Assembly (NCBI GenBank): GCA_001464715.1
Contig: LNDT01000004.1
Location: 91,264 to 155,263, forward strand
Origin: Bdellovibrionales bacterium Ga0074137
GTDB lineage: Bacteria; Bdellovibrionota; Bdellovibrionia; Bdellovibrionales; JAMPXM01
DNA length: 64,000 nt
Reading direction: 5' to 3'
Shown: one piece after another, positions 15,784 through 24,368 of the stretch
How positions within the stretch are numbered: position 1 is the stretch's first letter
Layout: every line of letters begins with the position of its first letter
Notes under the pieces: generated by a model
Database searches by the model: none
Seen by the model: only the letters and a program-made list of their open reading frames with translations
What the model was told of the DNA's origin: nothing
Program-made: the position numbers and the translations under genes

Positions 15784-18090
15784 ATGTTTAATCGAGCCGA
15801 AGTCGTTGATCAAAACTTTTCTCGCTTTGTGCGCGAGGGAAAACTTCCCTTAAACAGTTCATCGACGACTCTGGGCGAATCAGGCCTGTCCCCGTCGGAC
15901 GTCATGGATCTTTTCGAGACACAAATGATGAGTCGGCACCTCGACCTCATCGCACGAATTCTAAAAAACAAAAACCTTTGCTATTACACCATTGGCAGTT
16001 CTGGCCACGAGGGCAATGCCGCTTTGGGGAAGGTTTTTCGCCTCACCGACATGGCTTTTCTCCACTACCGAAGTGGCGGCTTCATGATCCAGCGCTCAAA
16101 GCGCCTCCCAGGATCAACGCCGCTCTTTGACATGATGCTTTCGTTTTTTGCCTCGACCGATGAACCCATTGCGGGCGGCCGTCACAAAGTTTTTGGGAGC
16201 CTTCCCCTTCTAGTTCCGCCACAAACTTCAACCATCGCTTCTCATTTGCCAAAAGCGGTCGGCGCCGCACTTTCGATCGCTCGTGCACACGCGATGGGGA
16301 TCGAAAGTGTGATGCCAAAAGATGCGGTCGTGTCTTGCTCGTTTGGCGATGCTTCCTCCAACCACTCGACAGCCATTGGAGCGATCAATATGGCGTCCTG
16401 GGTGGCTTATCAGAATCTTCCTGTCCCACTTGTTTTTGTTTGCGAAGACAACGGCATTGGAATTTCTGTCGCGACGCCGAACCAGTGGGTTGAAAACAAC
16501 TTTTCAAATCGGCCGGCTCTCAAGTACATCGCGGCTGACGGTTTGAATATTCTCGATGCCTATGCAAAGTCCCGCGAAGCAGAAAAGTACGCCGTGCGCC
16601 TCATGGGGCACGCAGGGTCTGACATGGAAAACAGTTACCGGACTTTTCCGCAGATTGAGGCTGTCGAATTTAATGATCCACTTTTGCACACGGCCCGCAT
16701 CGCCATCGAAAACGGAATCGCGACACAAAGTCAGATTGTCGATATGTACGAATCGGTTCGCGAACAAGTTCGGTCTGTTTCTGAAAGTGCGATGAAACGA
16801 CCGCAACTTTCCCGCCCAGAAAAAGTTCGCGAAACGATCACGGCGTGTGTGGCCAAACGCAATAGTCCTCCTGTTCCCACGGAAGAAGAGCGAAAGACGG
16901 CGTTTGGCGCGAGCGACTGGGAAAAAGCAAAAACGCCGCTTCACATGGCGAAGCTCATCAATCTTGGGCTTCACGACATTTTACTTCGCTATAAGAACAC
17001 CGTTATTTTCGGCGAAGACGTCGCGCAAAAAGGCGGAGTCTACAATGTCACTGACACTTTGTTTAAAAAGTTCGGAGCGAAACGCGTTTTCAATTCGCTC
17101 CTAGATGAACAGTCCATTATCGGAACTGCGATCGGCATGGCCCACAACGGTTTTGTTCCGATTCCAGAAATTCAGTTTTTAGCCTACGTCCACAACGCCG
17201 AAGATCAGATCCGCGGCGAAGCTGCGACGCTTGCGTTTTTCTCCCAGGGGCTTTTCACAAATCCGATGGTTCTTCGTGTCGCGGGCCTTGCGTACCAAAA
17301 AGGATTTGGCGGACATTTTCACAACGACAATTCGCTGGCCGTGTTCCGCGATATTCCAGGCCTCATTATCGCCGTTCCGTCCAATGGAGCGGACGCGGTT
17401 CGCATGATGCGAACGTGCGTTCGCGAAGCCCACGAAAATGGTCGCGTCGTCATTTTCATCGAACCCATCGCACTTTACATGACTCGCGACCTCAACACCG
17501 ACGGCGACAAAGGCTGGTGCTCCGAATACCCCGCCATCGACGAAGAAATCCCCCTCGGCGCCTTCGGCGTAACGAGGGTACCCGGTTCTTTTTGCAGAAG
17601 CGACGCGTCTAGCGCAGCGCTTCTCGTTCGGCGGAACGCCGACCTTCGGTCGGACGAACCGAGTACCCCCGATCTCACGATCGTTACTTATGGAAATGGG
17701 ACTTACTACTCTCGTCAGGCGACAGGTGTTCTGGCAACGAAGTATGGAGTCAGCGTGAAGGTCATCGATCTTCGGTGGATTGCTCCTGTGGATTCAGAAA
17801 AGCTCGCGCTGGAAGTCGGCGCGTGCGCCAATGTTCTTGTCGTCGAAGAGTGCCGTAAGACCGGATCGATGAGCGAATTCTTGGTCGCAAGCCTCGTTGA
17901 AAAATACTCGGAATCAGAAGCTCTTCGTCATCTGAAACTTCCACGCATCAAAGTCGTCGCGGCCGATGATTGTTTCATTCCGCTGGGACAAGCGGCGGCA
18001 GCCGGTCTTCCCAAGAAAGAAGAAATTCTCCAAGCGGCGATTAGCCTTCTTGGGCTTCACAAGAAAGAATCGGCGGAGGCTTCGCTGTGA
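15784..18090 (+). CDS. Fused E1 alpha-beta 2-oxoacid dehydrogenase (branched-chain type) with in-frame repeat insertion
   Basis: One 768-residue chain joins the alpha (about 1-380) and beta (about 390-768) parts of a thiamine-diphosphate E1, which decarboxylates branched-chain 2-oxoacids and passes the acyl group to lipoyl-E2. The alpha part has HYRSGGFMIQR and the thiamine motif CSFGDASSNHST...EDNGIGIS; the beta part has FGEDVAQKGGVYNVT, LDEQSIIGTAIG and FIEPIALY. At about residues 598-629, between PLGAFGV and DLTIVTYGNG, there are ~31 extra residues encoded by a palindromic repeat. Normal E1 beta chains have only a short loop there. No E2 or E3 gene adjoins it; instead the stop overlaps an acyltransferase gene by 4 bases. 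Confidence 0.88.
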   Translation: MFNRAEVVDQNFSRFVREGKLPLNSSSTTLGESGLSPSDVMDLFETQMMSRHLDLIARILKNKNLCYYTIGSSGHEGNAALGKVFRLTDMAFLHYRSGGFMIQRSKRLPGSTPLFDMMLSFFASTDEPIAGGRHKVFGSLPLLVPPQTSTIASHLPKAVGAALSIARAHAMGIESVMPKDAVVSCSFGDASSNHSTAIGAINMASWVAYQNLPVPLVFVCEDNGIGISVATPNQWVENNFSNRPALKYIAADGLNILDAYAKSREAEKYAVRLMGHAGSDMENSYRTFPQIEAVEFNDPLLHTARIAIENGIATQSQIVDMYESVREQVRSVSESAMKRPQLSRPEKVRETITACVAKRNSPPVPTEEERKTAFGASDWEKAKTPLHMAKLINLGLHDILLRYKNTVIFGEDVAQKGGVYNVTDTLFKKFGAKRVFNSLLDEQSIIGTAIGMAHNGFVPIPEIQFLAYVHNAEDQIRGEAATLAFFSQGLFTNPMVLRVAGLAYQKGFGGHFHNDNSLAVFRDIPGLIIAVPSNGADAVRMMRTCVREAHENGRVVIFIEPIALYMTRDLNTDGDKGWCSEYPAIDEEIPLGAFGVTRVPGSFCRSDASSAALLVRRNADLRSDEPSTPDLTIVTYGNGTYYSRQATGVLATKYGVSVKVIDLRWIAPVDSEKLALEVGACANVLVVEECRKTGSMSEFLVASLVEKYSESEALRHLKLPRIKVVAADDCFIPLGQAAAAGLPKKEEILQAAISLLGLHKKESAEASL
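17576..17669. repeat. Palindromic repeat element inserted in frame in the E1 gene
   Basis: The ends GGGTACCCGGTTC and GAACCGAGTACCC are inverted copies with one mismatch. Inside are two smaller stems (AGAAGCG/CGCTTCT and a pair around GACCTTCGGTC). The 94 bases keep the reading frame and add about 31 residues. The left 33 bases recur, with two mismatches, in msrBA at 13767-13799. This is the behaviour of protein-coding palindromic elements of the kind first described in Rickettsia. Confidence 0.75.
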
Positions 18091-19103
18091 GCCGAAAAAA
18101 ACGTCTGGTTGTCATTTGTCCCGGGCGCGGCTCCTACACCAAAGAAACTTTGGGTTACTTGAAAAAGCATCGCCCGAAGATCGACGATTTTATTTCAGAT
18201 ATCGATGAACGCCGTCGCTCGCGCCAAGAAATTACGATCAGTGACCTCGACAATGCCGAGGTTTTTTCGCCAGGCACACACACCAAAGGTGAAAACGCAT
18301 CGACGCTGATTTACGCCTGCTCTTACGCTGATTTCCAATCGATTGATCTTGAGAAAAACGAAATCGTCGCCGTCACCGGAAACTCGATGGGATGGTATTT
18401 GGCGCTGTCTTTCGCCGGAGCCTTGGACTGGGCCGGCAGTTTCGATGTGATCAATACGATGGGCTCGATGATGAAAGAAAAAATCATCGGCGGACAGTTG
18501 ATCTTTCCGCTCATCGACGGCGACTGGAAAAAAAGCGCTGAACTTTCGGATCTTCTAAAAGAAGCGATTTTGAAAACCAGAAGCGAAGGCCCTGAGTTCG
18601 AAGTCTACCCGTCGATTCACTTGGGCGGCTATGCCGTGATCGGCGGAACGCCGAAGGGATTAAGTTTTTTGATGAAGGCTCTGCCTAAAATCGAAAACTA
18701 CCCGTTTCAACTGGTGAACCACGCGGCTTTCCACACGCCCCTTCTAACAGAAACAAGTGCCCGCGCTTTTGAAGTGTTGTCGTCGGATATTTTCTCAAAA
18801 CCAAAACTTCCGTTGATCGATGGCCAAGGAAAGATCTGGCAGCCCTACAGCACCGATACCGAGGCACTTTACCAATACACCCTCGGTCACCAGGTGATAG
18901 CGACCTACGACTTCACAAAAGCCGTCACGGTCGCCTTAAAAGAATTCGCTCCGGACAATCTGGTTTTGCTAGGTCCAGGCAATAGCCTCGGCGGCTCCAT
19001 TGGCCAAATTTTGGTCGAAAATGAATGGGAATCCATCCGCTCAAAAGCCGATTTTTCGGCCCGACAGAAAGCAGATCCCTACCTGATTTCAATGGGACTT
19101 TAA
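18087..19103 (+). CDS. FabD-like acyltransferase lacking the malonyl-binding arginine
   Basis: The GTG start overlaps the E1 stop (GTGA). The 338-residue protein has the acyltransferase fold of malonyl-CoA:ACP transacylase: PGRGSY near the start, the nucleophilic Ser in VTGNSMGWYLAL (about residue 98), and the catalytic His in HAAFHTPLL (about 216), with LLGPGNSLGG near the end. The Arg that binds the free carboxylate of malonate in FabD, normally within R-G-x-x-M, is replaced: the sequence reads TMGSMM. That suggests a non-carboxylated acyl substrate. Coupling to a branched-chain E1 hints at transfer of branched acyl groups, but this is inference. No ACP gene is adjacent. Confidence 0.72.
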   Translation: MSRKKRLVVICPGRGSYTKETLGYLKKHRPKIDDFISDIDERRRSRQEITISDLDNAEVFSPGTHTKGENASTLIYACSYADFQSIDLEKNEIVAVTGNSMGWYLALSFAGALDWAGSFDVINTMGSMMKEKIIGGQLIFPLIDGDWKKSAELSDLLKEAILKTRSEGPEFEVYPSIHLGGYAVIGGTPKGLSFLMKALPKIENYPFQLVNHAAFHTPLLTETSARAFEVLSSDIFSKPKLPLIDGQGKIWQPYSTDTEALYQYTLGHQVIATYDFTKAVTVALKEFAPDNLVLLGPGNSLGGSIGQILVENEWESIRSKADFSARQKADPYLISMGL

Positions 19104-19123
19104 ATTAAGCGCGTGCCGCGACT

Positions 19124-20230
19124 TTAAACTGAAGTAGGCGATTTCTGCGCGAGGCAAAAAATTTCTTCGCCAACACGGGCCGAGGGCTTCACCCGTAAAA
19201 ATGGCGTGTGTTTGTACCAGCAGTAAAAAAACAAAACCGGCCGAAGAAACGCAAAACTATAAGACCGGGGAATGGCCGCCTCGGCGGCGATCGCAAAAGT
19301 CTTCGTCAAATTTGAAGACTTCGCAATCATGTCGGATGCGGATCTCTTCTGAGACACGCGCGCTTTGTGCTGTTCGATAAGTCGCCAGCCTGCACCGCGG
19401 AAGAACGTTTTTAAATTGTAGATAAACCAATCATCGATCTTCAAATTCAAACTCTCAAGCCGAGCCCGAAGCGACGTCGGATCAAAATAGTTCACGTGAT
19501 TGATGAGAAGTTCGCTTCGCGAATGATCCACTTTCCACCGAGAAAACATCTGCCACGCATCTTGCCAGCCATTGGGAGTAATAAAAAACAAATACCCAGA
19601 ATCGCTCGTCATCTCGCAGAGCTTTTCTAAAACCAAACCGGGCCTCGCCACGTGCTCAAGAATGTCTCTTGCGACGACAAGGTCAAACTGCCCCATCGTC
19701 ACTGGATCTACATCCTCTAGCGCCGAGTAAATCGTCTCAAAGCCGTGTTCTTTTTTAAGGGCCTCTAAAATTTCTTCGACAAGATCCAGACCCACGTACG
19801 TCGCCCGAGGAAAAACGTACTGGACACCCTTTAGAAAATAGCCGTCACCTGCGCCCACTTCCAAAACACACTTTGGACTGATGCCCTTCATCTTCAATGA
19901 CACTCCGAACGCGACACCGTGGCGAAAAGCTCGGTACAATCCACGACGACGACTGCGCGCGGTTTCACCCATCTGCTGAAAGCGGTAAAGCGCAAGACAC
20001 CCTTCAGAAACCACAGGAGGTTTTAACATCGGATCAACTTGCATGAGGCCACACGCCGAACATCGAACAAGCTCAACCTCTGCAAGATCCCAGAAATCGG
20101 CCTCGGCCAATTTCTCTCCAACAAGAGAATCGCAAAACCCACACGCATCTTTGCGCTGAACCACAGGACCATTCAACTGCGGAAATCGCCCACGAAAGTT
20201 TGTCAGTACTCCGTCAAAAGCTTGAAGCAT
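19124..20230 (-). CDS. SAM-dependent methyltransferase with N-terminal Cys-rich segment
   Basis: An N-terminal zinc-ribbon-like segment has two Cys pairs (ACGFCDS at about 32 and VRCSACGLMQ at about 56). The class I methyltransferase domain follows, with CVLEVGAGDGYFL as the SAM-binding loop, YVGLDLVEEI as the acidic strand end, and LVVARDILEHVARPG as motif IV. The layout resembles sugar or lipid O-/C-methyltransferases that carry a ribbon and a long C-terminal domain. The last 100 residues contain a hydrophobic stretch (FAFLRPVLFFYCWY) that may touch the membrane. The substrate is unknown. It follows the ferritin-like gene by 5 bases on the same strand, so both are probably one transcript. 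Confidence 0.75.
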   Translation of the reverse strand: MLQAFDGVLTNFRGRFPQLNGPVVQRKDACGFCDSLVGEKLAEADFWDLAEVELVRCSACGLMQVDPMLKPPVVSEGCLALYRFQQMGETARSRRRGLYRAFRHGVAFGVSLKMKGISPKCVLEVGAGDGYFLKGVQYVFPRATYVGLDLVEEILEALKKEHGFETIYSALEDVDPVTMGQFDLVVARDILEHVARPGLVLEKLCEMTSDSGYLFFITPNGWQDAWQMFSRWKVDHSRSELLINHVNYFDPTSLRARLESLNLKIDDWFIYNLKTFFRGAGWRLIEQHKARVSQKRSASDMIAKSSNLTKTFAIAAEAAIPRSYSFAFLRPVLFFYCWYKHTPFLRVKPSARVGEEIFCLAQKSPTSV

Positions 20231-20235
20231 CCGTA

Positions 20236-21081
20236 CTAGCCCCCGGGCATCGAAAGAGACGGTCTTGGTCCCTCTCGCTTCATTTTAAAATTCGTCGCGG
20301 TGAATGACGTCTCGATCACGCCGATCTCAAACTCGTTAAAACCGGCTCGCCTGCGGGTTTCATAATCCGGCCGTTCATTTCTTGGAATCGCTTTTAAAAT
20401 CTGCGGATACCATTTCGCAAAATAGACGTCGGGATCGACGCCCTCACGTCGCGCGATTTTCCGAAACCACGAACTACCAAAAGAAACGTGCCCGACTTCT
20501 TCGCGGTGAATAGTTCCGACCACTTCGCGCGCCAACGGCGCTTTGACTCCTGAAAGCTTCTCTAGAAGTCTCGTTCCCGCATCAAGCCCAGAACCTTCCA
20601 TGTAACGATGAACGATCATCACACGAGACAAAAGGTCTCCGTCCACCACCATATCCCACAGTGACCGATGCACAGGCCAAGAGCCCCACGGCGATCCAAG
20701 CTCATCCAAAGCATTCAAACAAAGATCAAAGTGCCTCGCCTCCTCGATCGCGACCTCGGCAAGCTCTCGCCGAAATTCGGGCGGTGCTTCGGGAAACTGC
20801 GCCAGCGTTCTGACCGCAAGTTCCATCGCTTGAAGTTCGATGTTTCCAAGGTCATGAAGCATGCGGGCCTGACCTAATGTTGTCGCAATTCCAGGTTTTG
20901 GCGGATGGCTTCTGATACTTAAAATGAGCGAAACATCGCGGCCAGGGACATCTGGGATTTTCTCAAGGAAAGCGGTTCCGCCATCGACTTCGGTCGCACG
21001 CAGCAAGTGCTCAACAACATCGCCGATGGATGCCGTCTTCTGTCGCGCTGTTTCAATCGAGAGCCAATTCCACGTGTTCAC
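20236..21081 (-). CDS. Ferritin-like domain protein (DUF455 family)
   Basis: This 281-residue, mostly helical protein belongs to the DUF455 ferritin-like group. Diiron-type motifs are spread over the helices: MLHDLGNIELQAMELAVR, EVAIEEARHFDLCLNAL (ExxxH-like), and GTIHREEVGHVSFG. Family members are predicted diiron carboxylate proteins, some acting as hydroxylases on tRNA or other substrates, but the reaction of this subfamily is not established. It is divergent from yebC with under 50 bases between the starts and sits upstream of the methyltransferase gene, with which it is probably co-transcribed. Confidence 0.82.
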   Translation of the reverse strand: MNTWNWLSIETARQKTASIGDVVEHLLRATEVDGGTAFLEKIPDVPGRDVSLILSIRSHPPKPGIATTLGQARMLHDLGNIELQAMELAVRTLAQFPEAPPEFRRELAEVAIEEARHFDLCLNALDELGSPWGSWPVHRSLWDMVVDGDLLSRVMIVHRYMEGSGLDAGTRLLEKLSGVKAPLAREVVGTIHREEVGHVSFGSSWFRKIARREGVDPDVYFAKWYPQILKAIPRNERPDYETRRRAGFNEFEIGVIETSFTATNFKMKREGPRPSLSMPGG

Positions 21082-21128
21082 TCCTCACGTTCTTGCCTCT
21101 CTAAACCAGAATCGGTCAATATATCGAC

Positions 21129-21842
21129 ATGGGAAAAAGTTGGAAAGCAGCAGGAATGGCGGCCAACGCCGCGAAAAAAGGTGCCATGTTCACAAAGTTC
21201 GCGCGCGAGATTCAAGTCTCGGCCAAACTGGGTGGACCTGACCCTGCTTCCAACTCAAGACTTCGAATGGCGGTGGATGCCGCCCGCGAAGCTTCGTGCC
21301 CGAAAGACACAATCGAACGCGCCATTAAAAAAGGTGCAGGTCTTTTGGATGATGCCTCGCAAATCGAAGAACTTGCCTACGAGGGTTTTGGTCCACACAA
21401 AGTCGGCGTGATCGTCGAGTGCCAAACCGACAACCGAAACCGAACGGCGTCAGAAATTAGAAACATCTTTAATAAAAATGATGGAGCGCTTGGCGCCGAA
21501 GGCAGCGTCGCTTGGATGTTCGAGCGCGTTTCGATGATCGAAGGCACAAAGGCCGGCGTCACCGATGCCGACGAAGAAGCGATCGAAGCGGGAGCGAACG
21601 AAGTTTTCAAAGATGAAGAAGCGCCGGACGCTTTCACGTTTTATGGAAACCCAGAAGATCTGAAATCCATCGAAACGGCACTCACGGCTCGCGGCTGGAA
21701 AGTCACAAAAGCCGAGATGAGTTTTAAAGCAAAGACCATCACCGAGCTTTCAGACGAGCAGAAAAAAGAAGTTCTGGAATTCATGCAAGTGCTCGACGAC
21801 AACGACGACACTCACCGCATTTACTGCACGTTGGATCTTTAA
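21129..21842 (+). CDS. yebC: YebC/PmpR family protein
   Basis: The protein of 237 residues is collinear with YebC: AANAAKKGAMFTKFAREIQV, DPASNSRLRMAVDAAREAS, DTIERAIKKGAG, and YEGFGPHKVGVIVECQTDNRNRT. YebC proteins were first described as transcription regulators; work in several bacteria shows that members help ribosomes through proline stretches. Either role is possible. The usual N-terminal GHS is replaced by GKSWKAAG. The last residues, DDTHRIYCTLDL, are slightly variant but full length. The palindromic scar region begins 20 bases past the stop. Confidence 0.92.
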   Translation: MGKSWKAAGMAANAAKKGAMFTKFAREIQVSAKLGGPDPASNSRLRMAVDAAREASCPKDTIERAIKKGAGLLDDASQIEELAYEGFGPHKVGVIVECQTDNRNRTASEIRNIFNKNDGALGAEGSVAWMFERVSMIEGTKAGVTDADEEAIEAGANEVFKDEEAPDAFTFYGNPEDLKSIETALTARGWKVTKAEMSFKAKTITELSDEQKKEVLEFMQVLDDNDDTHRIYCTLDL

Positions 21843-21861
21843 GAAGTTCCTTCGCACGTGA

Positions 21862-22048
21862 GGTCGCGGCGTCTTCGCCTTTTCCGAGCCGCGCGTAATT
21901 TCGCTGCCGCCTTCGGCGCCTGTTCGCTTCGCTCACAGAGGCAGCGAAATCTGCACTCACCGCAGCGGCTCGGCCATCCTGGCCTCGGATCGCGTGGTCG
22001 CGACCTTCCCGCTTCGGAGGTCGCGGAAAAGGCGAAGACGCCGCGACC
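21862..22048. repeat. Large palindromic element P1
   Basis: A perfect 25-bp inverted repeat (GGTCGCGGCGTC... at 21862-21886 and its complement at 22024-22048) encloses 137 bases that are themselves rich in short palindromes. About 60 bases of the interior (21966-22025) match P2 in inverse orientation. No credible gene lies within it. It looks like a REP/MITE-type intergenic element. Confidence 0.75.
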
Positions 22049-22198
22049 ATACATTCCGATCGGGAGTTTTAAAGATTTGTGGTTGGTTCCGGGTTCGAAA
22101 TTATTGGAACACGGTGTTCCTCTAGCTTCCGGCGCCGGAAGTGATGTGGTTCACTCCGACGCTGAATGCCCGAAGCCGCGGGACTCGACGGCCTAAGG

Positions 22199-22345
22199 GG
22201 CTTTACGAGATCCGTGAACGAGCAATGCTAGCTCCTGCATGAGTTCGTCGACCGAATTGAATTGGCTTTGGAGTTGGTCGGCAATGTGCGAGACCTCGGT
22301 GGCTGCCGACGACATCAACGGCTTCATAGGTTTCGCCGCCCGCTT
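22199..22345 (-). pseudogene. Possible remnant of a chemoreceptor 3' end
   Basis: On the minus strand a short frame reads MKPLMSSAATEV then SHIADQLQSQFNSVDEL and ends LVHGSRKAP before a stop. This resembles the C-terminal tail of methyl-accepting chemotaxis proteins. An overlapping frame just upstream (MEAFRLKAGGETYEAV) could be its continuation after a one-base shift. No start or signalling domain remains and both sides are flanked by palindromic elements. The family assignment rests on a short segment. Confidence 0.35.
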
Positions 22346-22386
22346 TTAACCGAAAGGCCTCCATAAGATCGTATTCACTTTAGACA

Positions 22387-22527
22387 CAAGTTCGCGGCGT
22401 CTTCCCATTTTCGCGACCTCCGCTTCGGGAAGGTCGCGTACACGCGGCCCGAGGCCACGAAGGCCGAGCCGAAGCGGCGAAGGACGGATGCCTGCGTCGC
22501 GATAAATGGGAAGGCGCCGCGAACTTG
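22387..22527. repeat. Large palindromic element P2
   Basis: The arms CAAGTTCGCGGCGTCTTCCC... (22387-22410) and its complement at 22504-22527 match over 24 bases with one mismatch. The interior at 22412-22471 matches the interior of P1 in the opposite orientation. The arms differ from those of P1 except for the shared CGCGGCG-CTTC core, so the two are family members rather than one duplicated block. The 21843-22547 interval holds only these elements and the possible remnant. Confidence 0.7.
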
Positions 22528-22547
22528 CGTGCCCCGTGGACAACCGC

Positions 22548-23759
22548 CTAGGGAGTGCGTGACGGCGGAATATAGGTTTCGACGTAAGTGACCAGCGCTT
22601 CGCGAGTCTTCATCGCGTCCGAAATCTCAATCAGTTTACGAAGCGATCTGATTTGGTCGGGAACGCCACTTCCCAGCGGCGAGAAAGTGTCGGCCAATAG
22701 ACCCTCGTACGAGTAACTGAGTGGACTCGGTAGCAGCCGGCCTACAACTCGCGACAAATCACCAAGGTCGATGTCCGGATTCAAACGCAAAGTCGCTTTC
22801 ATCACACCAAGGAAACTTCCCACATCTGCGACTTGCGCGGGTGTAAGATCACCTTTGGCACTCATCTCTAAAAAACGAACCATCGGTGTAAATTGGCCCG
22901 GCCTCTCATGCATTGCGCGCGCAAGGCGCTCGAAATCGTTTCGTGCGAATCGTGCACCGTGCGTTTTTACTTGGACCTCAAGAAGGTTCATAAGAGCCGT
23001 GCGCGCTTCTGATGGGCTTGTGAACAGGCTCCAAGCTTCGTGAACCGCGGAATTGCTAAAACGCACTCCCAAGTAAGGAAGAATATTTTGATCCAACGCT
23101 TTATCCAGCGCCGTCAACCGCCGGAGGCTGACCGCGGCCTCACGAGCGTCTTCGGGAAGTGTCGGATCGAGTTTCGCTTGAACAAGTTTAAGTGCGAGAT
23201 CCAACGGTAGATTCTCTTCAATGTACCGTCGCAAAAGATCCAATGGTTCGACTTGTGTCATCGTCGGTCGATAAGCGCCGTCTTGGAATAACTGTCCTTC
23301 GTCGACCAATTTCAACTCTAAAGAATTATGTTTCAGCCACTCGAAGTAACCAACATCGAGCGGCTTTTCCATATCGATCATCGGAGGTTTTAATCGACCG
23401 TTAGCAGGGCCCGACTGAAGGGCCGAAAGATCGAATTGCGAGAGCATCTCTGATGTTTCAATGACCCGCTGAATATCATTGTCGCGAACACCGTTTCGTA
23501 GGCGCACAGCACGCTCGAACGTTGCGTTTCGCGCTTTCATTTGCGACCGAAGTTCAAGTTGCATCTGGTGAGCATAATTGAGCATCAATCGGCGATGCGT
23601 TTCAGAGGATTTTATTTCGTTTCTAAAATCGGCATTGGCAAAGAGGTGTGCGCAGCTCTCCCCTTGCGCGAGCGAAGCTGATTCTAAAAGCGAAATCGCG
23701 ACGACCGCAGCGACCGAAAAAAAAGAAAAAGAAATAGAACGACAAAATTGAAAGTTCAC
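22548..23759 (-). CDS. Exported protein with Cys-x-x-Leu-Phe motif, unknown function
   Basis: I place the start at a GTG (23759), which gives a good signal peptide (hydrophobic FSFFSVAAVVAISLL, then SASLAQG); a longer frame begins 57 bases upstream but puts charged residues before it. The mature protein begins close to ESCAHLF, a C-x-x-L-F motif shared with three other exported proteins in this window. The rest is helical and about 370 residues long, with no recognised domain. The Cys is not in a lipobox context, so it is probably not lipidated. The gene stands alone, between the palindromic scar and sufE. Confidence 0.65.
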   Translation of the reverse strand: MNFQFCRSISFSFFSVAAVVAISLLESASLAQGESCAHLFANADFRNEIKSSETHRRLMLNYAHQMQLELRSQMKARNATFERAVRLRNGVRDNDIQRVIETSEMLSQFDLSALQSGPANGRLKPPMIDMEKPLDVGYFEWLKHNSLELKLVDEGQLFQDGAYRPTMTQVEPLDLLRRYIEENLPLDLALKLVQAKLDPTLPEDAREAAVSLRRLTALDKALDQNILPYLGVRFSNSAVHEAWSLFTSPSEARTALMNLLEVQVKTHGARFARNDFERLARAMHERPGQFTPMVRFLEMSAKGDLTPAQVADVGSFLGVMKATLRLNPDIDLGDLSRVVGRLLPSPLSYSYEGLLADTFSPLGSGVPDQIRSLRKLIEISDAMKTREALVTYVETYIPPSRTP

Positions 23760-23892
23760 TCTTAAGACCCCTCTCGGAATGCGTAGGGGTCCTTTACCAC
23801 GAGGGGGCGTGAGCAAGACACTACGCTGATGATTTGGCGTCTATTTTACAAAGTGACAAATTCTCAGACACCTTAAAAAGACCTCTCAAACT

Positions 23893-24333
23893 TTAACGTG
23901 TCGCTAAAGCTTTAAAGGCCGTGGCGTAGAGGTAGATCTGCTTCACCATCGAATTAAGCCCATTGGCGCGGCTGGGGCTTAAGTGAGTGTCGAAACCCAT
24001 TTCAGATAAAAACTGCGGCGAAGTTTTTAATACTTCCTCTGGTGTTGCGCCCGAGTAAACTTTCAGTAAACACGCCACCAATCCGCGGACGATCATCGCA
24101 TCGCTATCGCCCAAAAGCTGCATGCGGCCAGCGCTATCAAGTTCCGCATGAAGCCACACTTGGCTTTGGCAACCCTTGACCTTATAGGTCTCGGTTTTCA
24201 AATCGTCTCTGATTTCCGGAAGAGCTTTTCCGAGATCAATCACGCGCTTGTAGCGACTTTCCCAATCGGATTCACCGAGAAAGTCGGCTTTCAATTTTTC
24301 GATTCTTGATTGGATACCTAAAGTCGTTGTCAT
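23893..24333 (-). CDS. sufE: SufE family sulfur acceptor
   Basis: SufE takes the persulfide sulfur from cysteine desulfurase SufS and passes it to the Fe-S scaffold. The 146-residue length is normal, and the acceptor Cys is in TYKVKGCQSQVWLHAEL. Other family features are DWESRYKRVIDLGKALP and DAMIVRGLVACLLKVYSGA. No sufS or scaffold gene adjoins it here. It lies 35 bases downstream of the cysteine-cluster protein gene on the same strand, which may also handle iron-sulfur or metal. Confidence 0.9.
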   Translation of the reverse strand: MTTTLGIQSRIEKLKADFLGESDWESRYKRVIDLGKALPEIRDDLKTETYKVKGCQSQVWLHAELDSAGRMQLLGDSDAMIVRGLVACLLKVYSGATPEEVLKTSPQFLSEMGFDTHLSPSRANGLNSMVKQIYLYATAFKALATR

Positions 24334-24368
24334 CGCCTCGCAACCTAGGCGACGAAACTTACTTTCGT

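Noticed and set aside
21843..22196. Open frames of up to 112 residues inside palindromic element P1
   Set aside because: They are Arg/Ala-rich by-products of a GC-rich palindrome and exist on both strands.
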